9,641 bases of DNA from Actinomycetes bacterium (lineage in GTDB: Bacteria; Actinomycetota; Acidimicrobiia; Acidimicrobiales; Acidimicrobiaceae). The notes beneath the pieces are model-generated. The model saw only the letters and a list, made by a program, of their open reading frames with translations. It was not told where the DNA came from and did not search any database. The stretch is taken from assembly GCA_021823045.1 (NCBI GenBank), contig JAKAPB010000040.1, positions 1 to 9,641 on the forward strand, in the 5' to 3' direction. The translations under genes were made by a program, and so were the position numbers. Below, in pieces: positions 1 to 6,550 of this stretch (within the stretch, counting starts at the first letter, position 1; each line of letters opens with the position of its first letter).

Positions 1-4
1 TGAA

Positions 5-895
5 GTGGATGCCCAGAGCAATGAATTTGGTACTGCAAGGGTGAAGCGTGGCTTAGCCGAGATGCTTCGTGGCGGGGTGATCATGGATGTGGTCAATGCT
101 GGACAGGCCAAGATTGCCGAGGACGCTGGCGCCGTAGCGGTAATGGCTTTAGAGAGGGTTCCCGCCGATATAAGGAGGGATGGTGGCGTCGCTCGTATGA
201 GCGATCCAGCCCTAATCGAAGAGATTCAGGCTACCGTGACCATTCCAGTAATGGCTAAGGCCAGGATTGGCCATTTTGGTGAGGCGCAGATCCTTCAGGC
301 GATGCAGGTGGACTATATAGACGAGAGTGAAGTCCTTACCCCTGCGGACGAGGCTTATCACATCGATAAATGGTCCTTCGATATTCCTTTCGTCTGTGGG
401 GCAACCAATCTAGGGGAGGCGCTCCGACGGATCTCCGAGGGCGCCGCAATGATTCGATCTAAAGGCGAGGCCGGCACTGGCAATGTAGTTGAAGCAGTTA
501 GGCATCTGCGTTCTATAACTTCTGAGATCAGAAAGATTATTTTGGCCGACCCCGCAGAACTATTTGGGATTGCGAAGAACCTGCAGGCGCCTTATGAACT
601 AGTTTCTGAGATTCATCGGACTCATCATCTTCCGGTTCCGCTGTTCTGCGCCGGGGGTCTGGCTACTCCGGCCGACGCGGCACTAGTTATGCAACTTGGG
701 GCAGAAGCGGTTTTTGTGGGATCGGGAATCTTCAAGTCAGGGGACCCAGCAAAAAGGGCCAGGGCCATCGTAGAAGCGACGACCCACTACATGGATCCTA
801 CGATACTGTTGAAGGTCTCTAGGAATCTCGGAGAGCCTATGGTCGGGATCAACGCCGATGAAGTTGACGTAAAGATGGCGGAGCGCGGCTGGTAG
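5..895 (+). CDS. pdxS: Pyridoxal 5'-phosphate synthase, lyase/synthase subunit PdxS
   Basis: PdxS builds PLP from ribose 5-phosphate, glyceraldehyde 3-phosphate and ammonia. The ammonia comes from PdxT, and the two form a cytosolic 12+12 complex. The 296-residue protein is full length for the family and keeps the usual landmarks: the N-terminal [10 protein letters not shown] stretch, GGVIMDVV with Asp28, MAKARIGHF with Lys85, and the [17 protein letters not shown] phosphate-binding region with Lys153. Asp28, Lys85 and Lys153 line up at a constant offset of four with Asp24, Lys81 and Lys149 of Bacillus subtilis PdxS, so all catalytic residues are present. The GTG start at base 5 gives an N-terminus of the length seen in mycobacterial PdxS. 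No upstream sequence is available to confirm its ribosome binding site, and a TGA at 1–3 could end a preceding gene. Three bases separate it from pdxT. Confidence 0.96.
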   Translation: MDAQSNEFGTARVKRGLAEMLRGGVIMDVVNAGQAKIAEDAGAVAVMALERVPADIRRDGGVARMSDPALIEEIQATVTIPVMAKARIGHFGEAQILQAMQVDYIDESEVLTPADEAYHIDKWSFDIPFVCGATNLGEALRRISEGAAMIRSKGEAGTGNVVEAVRHLRSITSEIRKIILADPAELFGIAKNLQAPYELVSEIHRTHHLPVPLFCAGGLATPADAALVMQLGAEAVFVGSGIFKSGDPAKRARAIVEATTHYMDPTILLKVSRNLGEPMVGINADEVDVKMAERGW

Positions 896-898
896 TCG

Positions 899-1513
899 GT
901 GGGATTAATTGTTGGCGTGCTTGCGTTGCAAGGAGATTTTCAAGAGCATGCCCGAACGCTCTCGTATCTAGGTGTGGCTTCAAGAGAAGTTCGTAGCCCT
1001 AAAGACTTAATTGGAATTGAGGGCCTGATACTTCCTGGTGGCGAATCTACCACCATATCGATGCTTCTTGGGTCGTCTGGGCTTTTCTCAGCAATAGGTG
1101 ACGCGATCAAAGATGGCCTCTTTGTGTTTGGAACCTGTGCGGGGATGATCCTGTTGGCCAGAGAAGTACTCGATGGAAGATCGGATCAGAGTGGCTTTGC
1201 TCTGATGGATATATCGGTAAGGCGAAATGGATTTGGTCGACAGATTAGATCATTTGAGGCTGATCTTTTGGTCAAAGGGATCGAAGGTCCACCGATCAGG
1301 GCGGTTTTCATCAGGGCTCCCGTAGTCGAGAAGGTCGCTAAAGAGGTAGAAGTATTGGCCGAGGTCACCTATAGCTTCGATGACTACTCGAATAGGGTAG
1401 TCCCGGTAGTCTGTGGTCAGGATCGACTGTTGGCGTGCTCGTTTCACCCAGAGCTTACGAGTGACTCGCGCTTGCACCAGTTGTTCATATCGAAGATTCT
1501 GTCAGAGAAATAG
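899..1513 (+). CDS. pdxT: Pyridoxal 5'-phosphate synthase, glutaminase subunit PdxT
   Basis: PdxT is the class I glutamine amidotransferase partner of PdxS. It hydrolyses glutamine and channels ammonia into the PdxS active site. The 204-residue protein has the expected start (VGVLALQGDFQEH), the oxyanion-hole region LPGGEST at 45–51, the nucleophile Cys80 in GTCAGM, and the catalytic His183/Glu185 in SFHPE. The triad is therefore complete. The GTG start follows the pdxS stop after three bases with no strong Shine-Dalgarno sequence, so translation is probably coupled to pdxS. Regulation would be that of the pdxST transcript, whose promoter lies outside the window. Confidence 0.95.
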   Translation: MGLIVGVLALQGDFQEHARTLSYLGVASREVRSPKDLIGIEGLILPGGESTTISMLLGSSGLFSAIGDAIKDGLFVFGTCAGMILLAREVLDGRSDQSGFALMDISVRRNGFGRQIRSFEADLLVKGIEGPPIRAVFIRAPVVEKVAKEVEVLAEVTYSFDDYSNRVVPVVCGQDRLLACSFHPELTSDSRLHQLFISKILSEK

Positions 1514-1523
1514 CGAGGAATAG

Positions 1524-2273
1524 ATGTCTGGACACTCCAAATGGGCAACTATAAAGCACAAAAAGGGAGCCCAAGACCAAGCTCGTGGGAAGCTCTTTGC
1601 TAAGTTGATTCGTCAAGTCGAGGTTGCAGCTCGAGAGGGTGGTGGAGACGCTAGTTCCAATGCGACCCTGCGGACGATGTTTGCCAAAGCACGTGAGGCC
1701 TCTGTTCCGTTAGACACAATCGAACGCGCGATCAAGCGCGGCACAGGTGAGTTGGAGGGCGTTAGGTACGAGCCGGTCTCTTATGAAGGATATGCATCGA
1801 GTGGGGTCGCAATTATTGTCGAATGCTTGACGGACAATAGGAACCGAACCGGAGCCGACGTGAGGTCCTGCTTCTCGAAAAATGGCGGCGCAATGGCAGA
1901 GCCTGGGGCAGTGGCCTGGCAGTTTGAGCGTAAAGGTCAAATTGAACTCCCACGGGATTTAGACGAAGATGAGGTTACCTTGGCGGCGATCGAGGCAGGG
2001 GCCGAAGACGTTGCCGACAACGGGGAAACCTGGATGATTATCACGGGTCCGTCAGACCTCGCAGCCGTAAGGTCTGGTCTAGAAGGCGGCGGATATAAGA
2101 TTCTTTCTACAGAGCTAGGACTGGTGCCGAGCTCAACGATCGAAATTAATTCTGAAAACGATGCCCGTAAGATACTCAAACTCATAGACGCACTCGAAGA
2201 TAATGACGATGTGCAGAACGTGTTTTCAAACTTTGACATTCCAGACGAGATCATCGAAGCTTTGGAGGGATAG
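1524..2273 (+). CDS. yebC: YebC/PmpR (TACO1) family protein
   Basis: This is a 249-residue member of the universal YebC/TACO1 family. The hallmark N-terminus MSGHSKWATIKHKKGAQDQARGK is followed by the conserved AKAREASVPLDTIERAIKRG segment (about 55–75), the YEGYASSGVAIIVECLTDN block (about 90–108) and the MAEPGAVAWQF block. Older annotations call these proteins transcriptional regulators. Mitochondrial TACO1 and more recent bacterial work point to a role in translation on ribosomes, so a DNA-binding label should be treated cautiously. The ATG at 1524 has GAGGAA just upstream (1515–1520) and begins 11 bases after the pdxT stop. Position next to ruvC is a conserved bacterial linkage, here interrupted by bcp. 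Confidence 0.93.
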   Translation: MSGHSKWATIKHKKGAQDQARGKLFAKLIRQVEVAAREGGGDASSNATLRTMFAKAREASVPLDTIERAIKRGTGELEGVRYEPVSYEGYASSGVAIIVECLTDNRNRTGADVRSCFSKNGGAMAEPGAVAWQFERKGQIELPRDLDEDEVTLAAIEAGAEDVADNGETWMIITGPSDLAAVRSGLEGGGYKILSTELGLVPSSTIEINSENDARKILKLIDALEDNDDVQNVFSNFDIPDEIIEALEG

Positions 2274-2277
2274 TCAG

Positions 2278-2730
2278 TTGGAAGTTTCTGTGGGTGATAT
2301 TGCGCCCGACTTTACACTGTTTGGAGTGCCAGACGGCGAGTATCAACTTAAGGCGTACCGTGGACAGCCGGTTGTTCTCGTCTTTTATCCAGAGGATCAC
2401 ACCCCCGTTTGTACGGCTCAACTTAGGTCGTATTCTACGTCGTTAAAGGAGTTTGACTCTTTCGGAGCCAAAGTTTTCGGAATTTCGGCCCAAGGAGCAA
2501 AGAGCCACGCACTGTTCGCAGAGAAAAACCAAATCTCGTTTCCTTTGCTCTGTGACGAGGAAAAGGAAGTGGCGGAACTCTACGGAGTTCTTGGACCTCT
2601 GGGGTTCTATCGGAGATCGGTATTTGTCCTCGATAGTGAAGGTGAAGTGGTATACGCCAAGCGCACCCGAGCGGGTTTGACGTTCCAGCCTACAGAAGAA
2701 CTGATAGACGCTCTAAGGTCCGTCAGCTAG
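2278..2730 (+). CDS. bcp: Peroxiredoxin, Bcp/PrxQ type (thiol peroxidase)
   Basis: This is an AhpC/TSA-fold peroxiredoxin that reduces hydrogen peroxide and organic peroxides in the cytosol, normally recycled by thioredoxin. I place the start at TTG 2278, not at the upstream in-frame ATG at 2203 inside yebC. TTG 2278 has a good GGAGGGA site (2264–2270) at 7-nt spacing, and the protein then begins MEVSVGDIAPDF as the family does. The resulting 150 residues are normal length. The active site motif PEDHTPVC (38–45) gives peroxidatic Cys45 with Thr42, and Arg112/113 in RRSVFVLD supply the conserved arginine. The usual Bcp resolving cysteine five residues after the peroxidatic one is absent (Arg50 there). 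The only other cysteine is Cys92 in FPLLCDEE, so the enzyme is 1-Cys or uses Cys92. It begins four bases after the yebC stop. Confidence 0.9.
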   Translation: MEVSVGDIAPDFTLFGVPDGEYQLKAYRGQPVVLVFYPEDHTPVCTAQLRSYSTSLKEFDSFGAKVFGISAQGAKSHALFAEKNQISFPLLCDEEKEVAELYGVLGPLGFYRRSVFVLDSEGEVVYAKRTRAGLTFQPTEELIDALRSVS

Positions 2731-2772
2731 CAAGTGGACGCTAAATTGATCTAAGGTTGTAGTATCGAACGT

Positions 2773-3270
2773 ATGTATGTTATCGGTATTGATCCTGGGC
2801 TAACTCGGTGTGGGTACGCGGTATTGCGATCCTTTCCCGCCAAGTCGATTGAGTGTGCCGGGGTAATCGAGACGTCGCCGGATCTTGGAATCGAGCTGCG
2901 TTTAGCTGAGCTATTTGCAGAGCTTTGCCAACTCTTTACGGAGTTTCCTCCGGAAGTGGTCGTAGTGGAGCGAGTCCTATTTCAGACCAATGCCAAGACG
3001 GCAATGAGCGTCGGACAGGCTTCAGGAGTGGCACTAGTAGCCGCAGCCAGGTCCTCTGCCTCGGTGGTGAGCTATTCATCGAATGAAGTTAAGATGACCC
3101 TCTGCGGTACTGGCTCAGCAACAAAGAGCGAAGTGCAAAAGATGGTCGAGATAGAGTTTTCTCTAACCAAACTGCCCGAGCCACCAGATGTAGCCGACGC
3201 TATCGGTCTCGCATATCATCACCAGGTCTTGAGCGAGAGAGTTAGAGCATTTTCCGGGGGCAAGAGGTGA
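2773..3270 (+). CDS. ruvC: Holliday junction resolvase RuvC
   Basis: RuvC is the dimeric metal-dependent endonuclease that cuts four-way junctions after RuvAB branch migration in recombinational repair. The 165-residue protein shows the RNase H-like fold motifs with all four acidic residues: Asp7 in GIDPGLTRCGY, Glu66 in VVVERV, and Asp139/Asp142 in PPDVADAIGLAYHH. These match Escherichia coli Asp7, Glu66, Asp138 and Asp141. The segment FQTNAKTAMSVGQASGVAL (70–88) is the conserved DNA-binding and dimer region. The ATG start at 2773 has only a weak upstream purine stretch (AAGG near 2753), 42 bases after bcp, the largest gap in this gene block. Its stop overlaps the ruvA start. Confidence 0.95.
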   Translation: MYVIGIDPGLTRCGYAVLRSFPAKSIECAGVIETSPDLGIELRLAELFAELCQLFTEFPPEVVVVERVLFQTNAKTAMSVGQASGVALVAAARSSASVVSYSSNEVKMTLCGTGSATKSEVQKMVEIEFSLTKLPEPPDVADAIGLAYHHQVLSERVRAFSGGKR

Positions 3271-3854
3271 TAGTTCAGCTAACAGGGGAGGTGTTGGGAC
3301 CTGAGGATGATGATTCCGTCGTAGTTCTGGTTGCTGGCGTTGGTTACCAGGTCGAAGTGGTCAAGTCGGCGCTAGGCCAGTTTAGATCAGGGGAGACCGT
3401 GAGTCTCTACATTCGCTCCGTAACCAAAGAGGACGGGACCCAACTTTACGGATTCTCGGAAAAGGCCGATCGGGTTGGCTTTGACTTGCTCCGCAAGATC
3501 CCCGGGATAGGTCCGAGCGCTGCAATGTCGCTATTGGGAACAATAGGTCGAGAAAGACTTTGGAAGGCCGTCGAGGAGTCGGACCTCGACACTATTTGTG
3601 TCGCTCCCGGCGTCGGCAAGAAGTTAGCCCAAAGACTTATAACCGAGCTTTCGGGACGTTTGCCTAAAGATCTCCTGGTTGGAAGGACGCACGCCGTAGG
3701 GCAGACGGGTACCGAGCTGGAGTCTGAGGTGACATTGGCCCTATTGGGCCTAGGGTTTGACAAGGGAGAAATATCGGTCACTTTGCCTCTCGTTCCAGAG
3801 GGCGCTTCGGTGGCTCAGGCGATTCGGTTCTGTTTGAGGAGTATGGCTAGGTGA
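3267..3854 (+). CDS. ruvA: Holliday junction branch migration protein RuvA
   Basis: RuvA is the tetrameric junction-recognition subunit that loads RuvB rings on opposite arms of a Holliday junction. The 195-residue protein has the N-terminal OB-fold (about 1–62, with GVGYQV and YGF near its end), two helix-hairpin-helix motifs (KIPGIGPSAA at 77–86 and VAPGVGKKLAQRL at 112–124), a variable linker, and the C-terminal RuvB-interacting domain (ESEVTLALLGLGF onwards). GTG 3267 overlaps the ruvC stop as GTGA. A GGGGG stretch at 3256–3260 can serve as ribosome binding site. The same type of overlap joins it to ruvB, so the three subunits are probably co-translated. Confidence 0.95.
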   Translation: MIVQLTGEVLGPEDDDSVVVLVAGVGYQVEVVKSALGQFRSGETVSLYIRSVTKEDGTQLYGFSEKADRVGFDLLRKIPGIGPSAAMSLLGTIGRERLWKAVEESDLDTICVAPGVGKKLAQRLITELSGRLPKDLLVGRTHAVGQTGTELESEVTLALLGLGFDKGEISVTLPLVPEGASVAQAIRFCLRSMAR

Positions 3855-4972
3855 GTCCTAGGCGCGAAGTTGTAGCCAACGCAGATAGAGAAGGATTTCC
3901 GGCGGGGGAACAAGCTAGAAGTAGAGGGATTGTGGACCCAAGCTTTAACCAGGATTGGGATCAGGAGTCGTCAAACGAAAATCTTCTAAGACCGACAAGA
4001 CTTTCGGATTTTGTCGGACAGAGAGACTTGGTAAAGCGAATTGGAATTGTATTGGAGGCGGCGAGGCTGCGAAAGCAGCCGGTCGATCATTTCCTATTTG
4101 GTGGACCTCCAGGTCTAGGGAAGACCTCACTGGCTTCACTGATCTCTAATGAGATGCGAGCAAATTTCAGGGTCACCTCCGGGCCAGCTCTTGTTAGGCA
4201 GGGTGACTTAGCGGCGATACTTTCAGATCTAAAAGAGGGAGATGTTCTTTTTATCGACGAGATTCATCGCATTCCTCATCAGATAGAGGAGATGCTCTAC
4301 ATTGCGATGGAAGACTACAAGATAGACGTTCTGGTTGGTAAGGGGCCAACTGCCCGGTCGGTTCGCATCGACCTTGATCACTTCACACTCGTCGGTGCGA
4401 CCACCAGGGTTGGGATGCTGACCGGACCGCTTCGTGACCGCTTTGGGGTAATTGGCAGGCTGGAGTTCTATTCGGTGGAAGAGCTCCATTCCATAGTCCT
4501 TCGCGCCGCCAGGATCCTTAATATTGCAATTGACGACGATGCTGCCCACGAGGTTGCTATGCGATCTCGTGGAACCCCGAGATTGGCGAATCGACTTCTG
4601 AAGAGGGTCAGGGACTACTCAGAGGTTGAGGGGAGAGTCGAAATAGACCTAAAGACGGCAAGAGATGGCCTTCGGGTATTTGGTGTGGACCAACTTGGTT
4701 TAGACTCGATTGATCTCAAGATCCTTTCATTGCTCTGTACTAACTTTGCTGGTCGCGGGGTCGGCCTTGGCTCGCTGGCCGTATCGCTGGGTGAAGATAA
4801 GGAGACCTTAGAAGATTTTTACGAACCTTTTTTGGTTCAAAGCGGCATGGTGTTGAGGACGCCAAGGGGCAGAGTCGCAACCGAGATGGCCTACTCTCAC
4901 CTTGGACTTAACTATGTTCCCGATTACAACTTGCCGATGGAGGATCTGTTCACCGGGATCGACGAAGAATAG
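3851..4972 (+). CDS. ruvB: Holliday junction branch migration ATPase RuvB
   Basis: RuvB is the hexameric AAA+ motor that pumps DNA through the RuvA-bound junction. Motifs appear in order: Walker A GGPPGLGKTS (84–93), Walker B FIDEIH (134–139), sensor 1 VGATTR (181–186), arginine finger in LRDRFG (Arg195), sensor 2 RGTPRLANRLL (Arg244), then the C-terminal winged helix ending about residue 360. As called, the protein has 373 residues, with about 45 before the LRPTRL that opens the ATPase domain, longer than usual. GTG 3851 is favoured because it overlaps the ruvA stop (GTGA) and has GAGGAG at 3836–3841. An in-frame GTG at 3932 with GAGGGA at 3924–3929 would give a more typical 346 residues, so the true start is uncertain. 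Confidence 0.95.
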   Translation: MSPRREVVANADREGFPAGEQARSRGIVDPSFNQDWDQESSNENLLRPTRLSDFVGQRDLVKRIGIVLEAARLRKQPVDHFLFGGPPGLGKTSLASLISNEMRANFRVTSGPALVRQGDLAAILSDLKEGDVLFIDEIHRIPHQIEEMLYIAMEDYKIDVLVGKGPTARSVRIDLDHFTLVGATTRVGMLTGPLRDRFGVIGRLEFYSVEELHSIVLRAARILNIAIDDDAAHEVAMRSRGTPRLANRLLKRVRDYSEVEGRVEIDLKTARDGLRVFGVDQLGLDSIDLKILSLLCTNFAGRGVGLGSLAVSLGEDKETLEDFYEPFLVQSGMVLRTPRGRVATEMAYSHLGLNYVPDYNLPMEDLFTGIDEE

Positions 4973-4973
4973 G

Positions 4974-5021
4974 TCTTTCCGGACAACACTCTATTCTTTT
5001 CGTGACTTACATTCGGAAAGA
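4974..5021. terminator. Inverted repeat between convergent ruvB and MocR genes, possible terminator
   Basis: Perfect 8-bp arms TCTTTCCG (4974–4981) and CGGAAAGA (5014–5021) flank a 32-base spacer that contains the last bases and stop codon of the minus-strand regulator gene. The repeat starts one base after the ruvB stop. Its position in a convergent junction suggests a role in ending transcription from one or both sides, but the loop is long and no clean T-run follows, so a classical intrinsic terminator is not shown. Confidence 0.35.
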
Positions 5022-6413
5022 AGCAGGTTTTTGTAGGATAGACCTAGCTATATCGTCGGCCAATACCAGTTCGTCTTGATCGGAAAATGCCAAGGTTAGG
5101 CGGATTGCTGGGTATTCTGGACCGTCGAGCCAGTAGTGGTTTCCCGGGGCGGCAGCGATGCCCTTTGAGGCCAATGAGACGAGAGTTTGAGTCTCGTCAT
5201 CTACGGGAATCCATAAGTTGAGACCGTCGGTAGTTGCAGGGATCCCCTTCAAGTCGCCCATCCCTCTCTCCAAAAGCAGACGGCGACGACGATAGATCCT
5301 CCTTGCATCCTTTATGTGGGCATCGGTTTTCGGATCATTCAGAAGATTGGCGAGTATGTGCTGGAGTGTTTTAGAGGTCCAGGCAGGGCCGAGTCGGCGC
5401 CTGGATTCGATCTTCTCGATCAGCTGGCTGGGTGCAAAAATTGCGGCAATTCTAAGGTCCGGGCCATGTGATTTGGAGAAGCTAATGATATGTGCGGTTA
5501 TCTCGGGGAGAAATCGGGCGAAAGAGTCGAACTCGGAGAAGGAGATCAAGGCTGAGTGGTCGTCTTCGATAATAGAGAAGCTCGACTTTGAGGCTTGGAT
5601 CACCTCTGCAAGTCTTTTGGTGCGTTGTATCCCTCTCGAACAACCAGTTGGATTTTGGGATCGAGGTTGAGTAATCAGTATTCTGGACCCGTTAATTATC
5701 GCCTTTTCTAGGGAATCTGGAACTACTCCATGGGAGTCCAAGTCGAGTGGTGCTGGAACCAATGCGTTTGCCTCAACTAAATCAAAGATTGCCGGGAAGT
5801 TTGGATTTTCTACTGCTACTACATCTCCCGGTGATGCGATCTCCTTCAGTAAGCGGTCAATGGCATCGAGAGACCCGTCCACCACCGTCAAGTCGGAGTG
5901 TCTCTTTGAAAATGGAAATAATTCATATAGCTTTTCCGCTAGTTCTCCGAGTACCGGATCTTCGTGGTATCCCGAAGCGGAAAGATCGTATATCCGCTCG
6001 AAGTTGCTCGGTGATAACTCAGGCAGGAGGCGTTTGTCCGGGAAGCCTAGTGATAGATCCACCATGGAATTAGGATGGTTAGCGACTGGATTCCACCTGG
6101 GCTGGTCTTGACGAATTGCCAGCTTAGGGCCATGGGTAACGAAGGTTCCGCTCCTGCCCTGTCCGACTATGTAGCCGAGTTCAGACAGTCGTCGCCAAGC
6201 CAGGCCTACCGATGTTGGGCTCATCGCAATTTCAGATGCCAACTTGCGAATAGGCGGGAGTCGCTCGCCTGGCTGGAGTTTCTGCTCATTGAACAGATCA
6301 ATGTAAGTGGCGATCAGGCCCTTTACACTTCTCTCTCCGGCTGCGACTATGGCAGAGGTCAACTCATCTTCTGAAGACCGCCAATCCATTTTTCTCACAG
6401 GCGTTTGGCTCAA
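5007..6413 (-). CDS. MocR/GabR-type transcriptional regulator (GntR winged helix fused to class I aminotransferase fold)
   Basis: The 468-residue protein has an N-terminal GntR winged helix (about 30–93, with LPPIRKLASEIAMSPTSV and GQGRSGTFV) joined by a linker to a full fold-type I aminotransferase domain from about residue 117. In the latter are SQNPTG (252–257), IEDDHS (282–287), the PLP-binding lysine Lys314 in SFSKSHGPDLRIA, and the substrate-carboxylate arginine Arg438 in AIRLTLAF. Members of this family use PLP, often with an amino acid, as effector instead of catalysing transamination. The residue after EDD is His286, where GabR-like proteins often have Tyr. The TTG start is supported by GAGGGAG (6427–6421 on the minus strand) at 7-nt spacing. 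It is divergent from the aminotransferase–mmsA pair and most likely controls it. A PdxR-like role on pdxST is the alternative. Confidence 0.88.
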   Translation of the reverse strand: MSQTPVRKMDWRSSEDELTSAIVAAGERSVKGLIATYIDLFNEQKLQPGERLPPIRKLASEIAMSPTSVGLAWRRLSELGYIVGQGRSGTFVTHGPKLAIRQDQPRWNPVANHPNSMVDLSLGFPDKRLLPELSPSNFERIYDLSASGYHEDPVLGELAEKLYELFPFSKRHSDLTVVDGSLDAIDRLLKEIASPGDVVAVENPNFPAIFDLVEANALVPAPLDLDSHGVVPDSLEKAIINGSRILITQPRSQNPTGCSRGIQRTKRLAEVIQASKSSFSIIEDDHSALISFSEFDSFARFLPEITAHIISFSKSHGPDLRIAAIFAPSQLIEKIESRRRLGPAWTSKTLQHILANLLNDPKTDAHIKDARRIYRRRRLLLERGMGDLKGIPATTDGLNLWIPVDDETQTLVSLASKGIAAAPGNHYWLDGPEYPAIRLTLAFSDQDELVLADDIARSILQKPASFRM

Positions 6414-6428
6414 AATGCTTCTCCCTCA

Positions 6429-6440
6429 GTGCGATCGCAC
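6429..6440. promoter_or_regulatory. 12-bp perfect palindrome upstream of the regulator gene
   Basis: GTGCGATCGCAC is a perfect 12-bp palindrome lying immediately upstream of the ribosome binding site of the minus-strand regulator. It falls in the presumed 5' leader of that gene, downstream of its predicted promoter. It could be an operator for autoregulation or simply a chance occurrence of the GCGATCGC core. No second copy is seen in the intergenic region. Confidence 0.35.
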
Positions 6441-6458
6441 GCCGCAAGTGATCTTTTT

Positions 6459-6486
6459 CTTACAGATTCTATTGTAACGGTACAAT
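6459..6486 (+). promoter_or_regulatory. Predicted sigma-70-type promoter for aminotransferase–mmsA
   Basis: CTTACA (6459–6464, 4 of 6 matches to TTGACA) is separated by 16 bases from TACAAT (6481–6486, 5 of 6 matches to TATAAT). A start site near 6493 would leave a leader of about 58 bases before the GTG at 6551. A second possible -10, TTTAAT at 6522–6527, lacks a matching -35. The -10 proposed here is the right arm of the dyad at 6470–6487. Confidence 0.45.
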
Positions 6487-6487
6487 A
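6470..6487. promoter_or_regulatory. 18-bp dyad containing both divergent -10 boxes, candidate operator
   Basis: TATTGTAACGGTACAATA has perfect 7-bp arms and a 4-base centre whose inner CG also pairs. Each arm contains TACAAT on its own strand, so the dyad holds a forward -10 (6481–6486) and a reverse -10 (6476–6471). GTACAA recurs as a direct repeat at 6480–6485 and 6492–6497, a 12-bp period. GTAACG (6474–6479) is also mirrored by CGTTAC (6502–6507). This dense set of repeats is where a dimeric regulator would be expected to bind. Binding by the adjacent MocR protein is inference. Confidence 0.5.
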
Positions 6488-6497
6488 ATTAGTACAA
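6471..6497 (-). promoter_or_regulatory. Predicted promoter of the MocR-type regulator gene
   Basis: On the minus strand TTGTAC (6497–6492) is followed after 15 bases by TACAAT (6476–6471, 5 of 6 matches to the -10 consensus). The -35 match is weak (3 of 6) and the spacing short, so the -10 carries most of the support. Transcription would start near 6464, giving a leader of about 50 bases that includes the palindrome at 6429–6440 and the ribosome binding site. Confidence 0.4.
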
Positions 6498-6550
6498 AAG
6501 GCGTTACATAAACTGCTAGGGTTTAATTGTTTTTGAACTTTGGCTAAGAA

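Noticed and set aside
1937..2254. Antisense open frame within yebC
   Set aside because: Its Ser-rich translation is what the reverse complement of the acidic yebC 3' half produces. It has no family resemblance and no independent ribosome binding site.
2203..2277. Longer peroxiredoxin start (ATG 2203) inside the end of yebC
   Set aside because: The extra 25 residues are the yebC 3' end read in another frame and do not resemble a peroxiredoxin N-terminus. TTG 2278 has a strong Shine-Dalgarno sequence and gives the family's normal start.
2731..2772. Promoter for ruvCAB in the bcp–ruvC gap
   Set aside because: TAGTAT at 2760–2765 could be a weak -10, but nothing like a -35 lies at the right distance. 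The gap is only 42 bases in a same-strand block.
5314..6374. Several plus-strand open frames opposite the MocR-type gene
   Set aside because: They overlap one another and lie wholly within a clearly homologous minus-strand gene. None resembles a known protein.
6414..6550. Riboswitch or small RNA in the divergent intergenic region
   Set aside because: The segment is short, A/T-rich in its centre, and its repeats are best explained as promoter and operator sites. No extended paired structure or known riboswitch core is visible.
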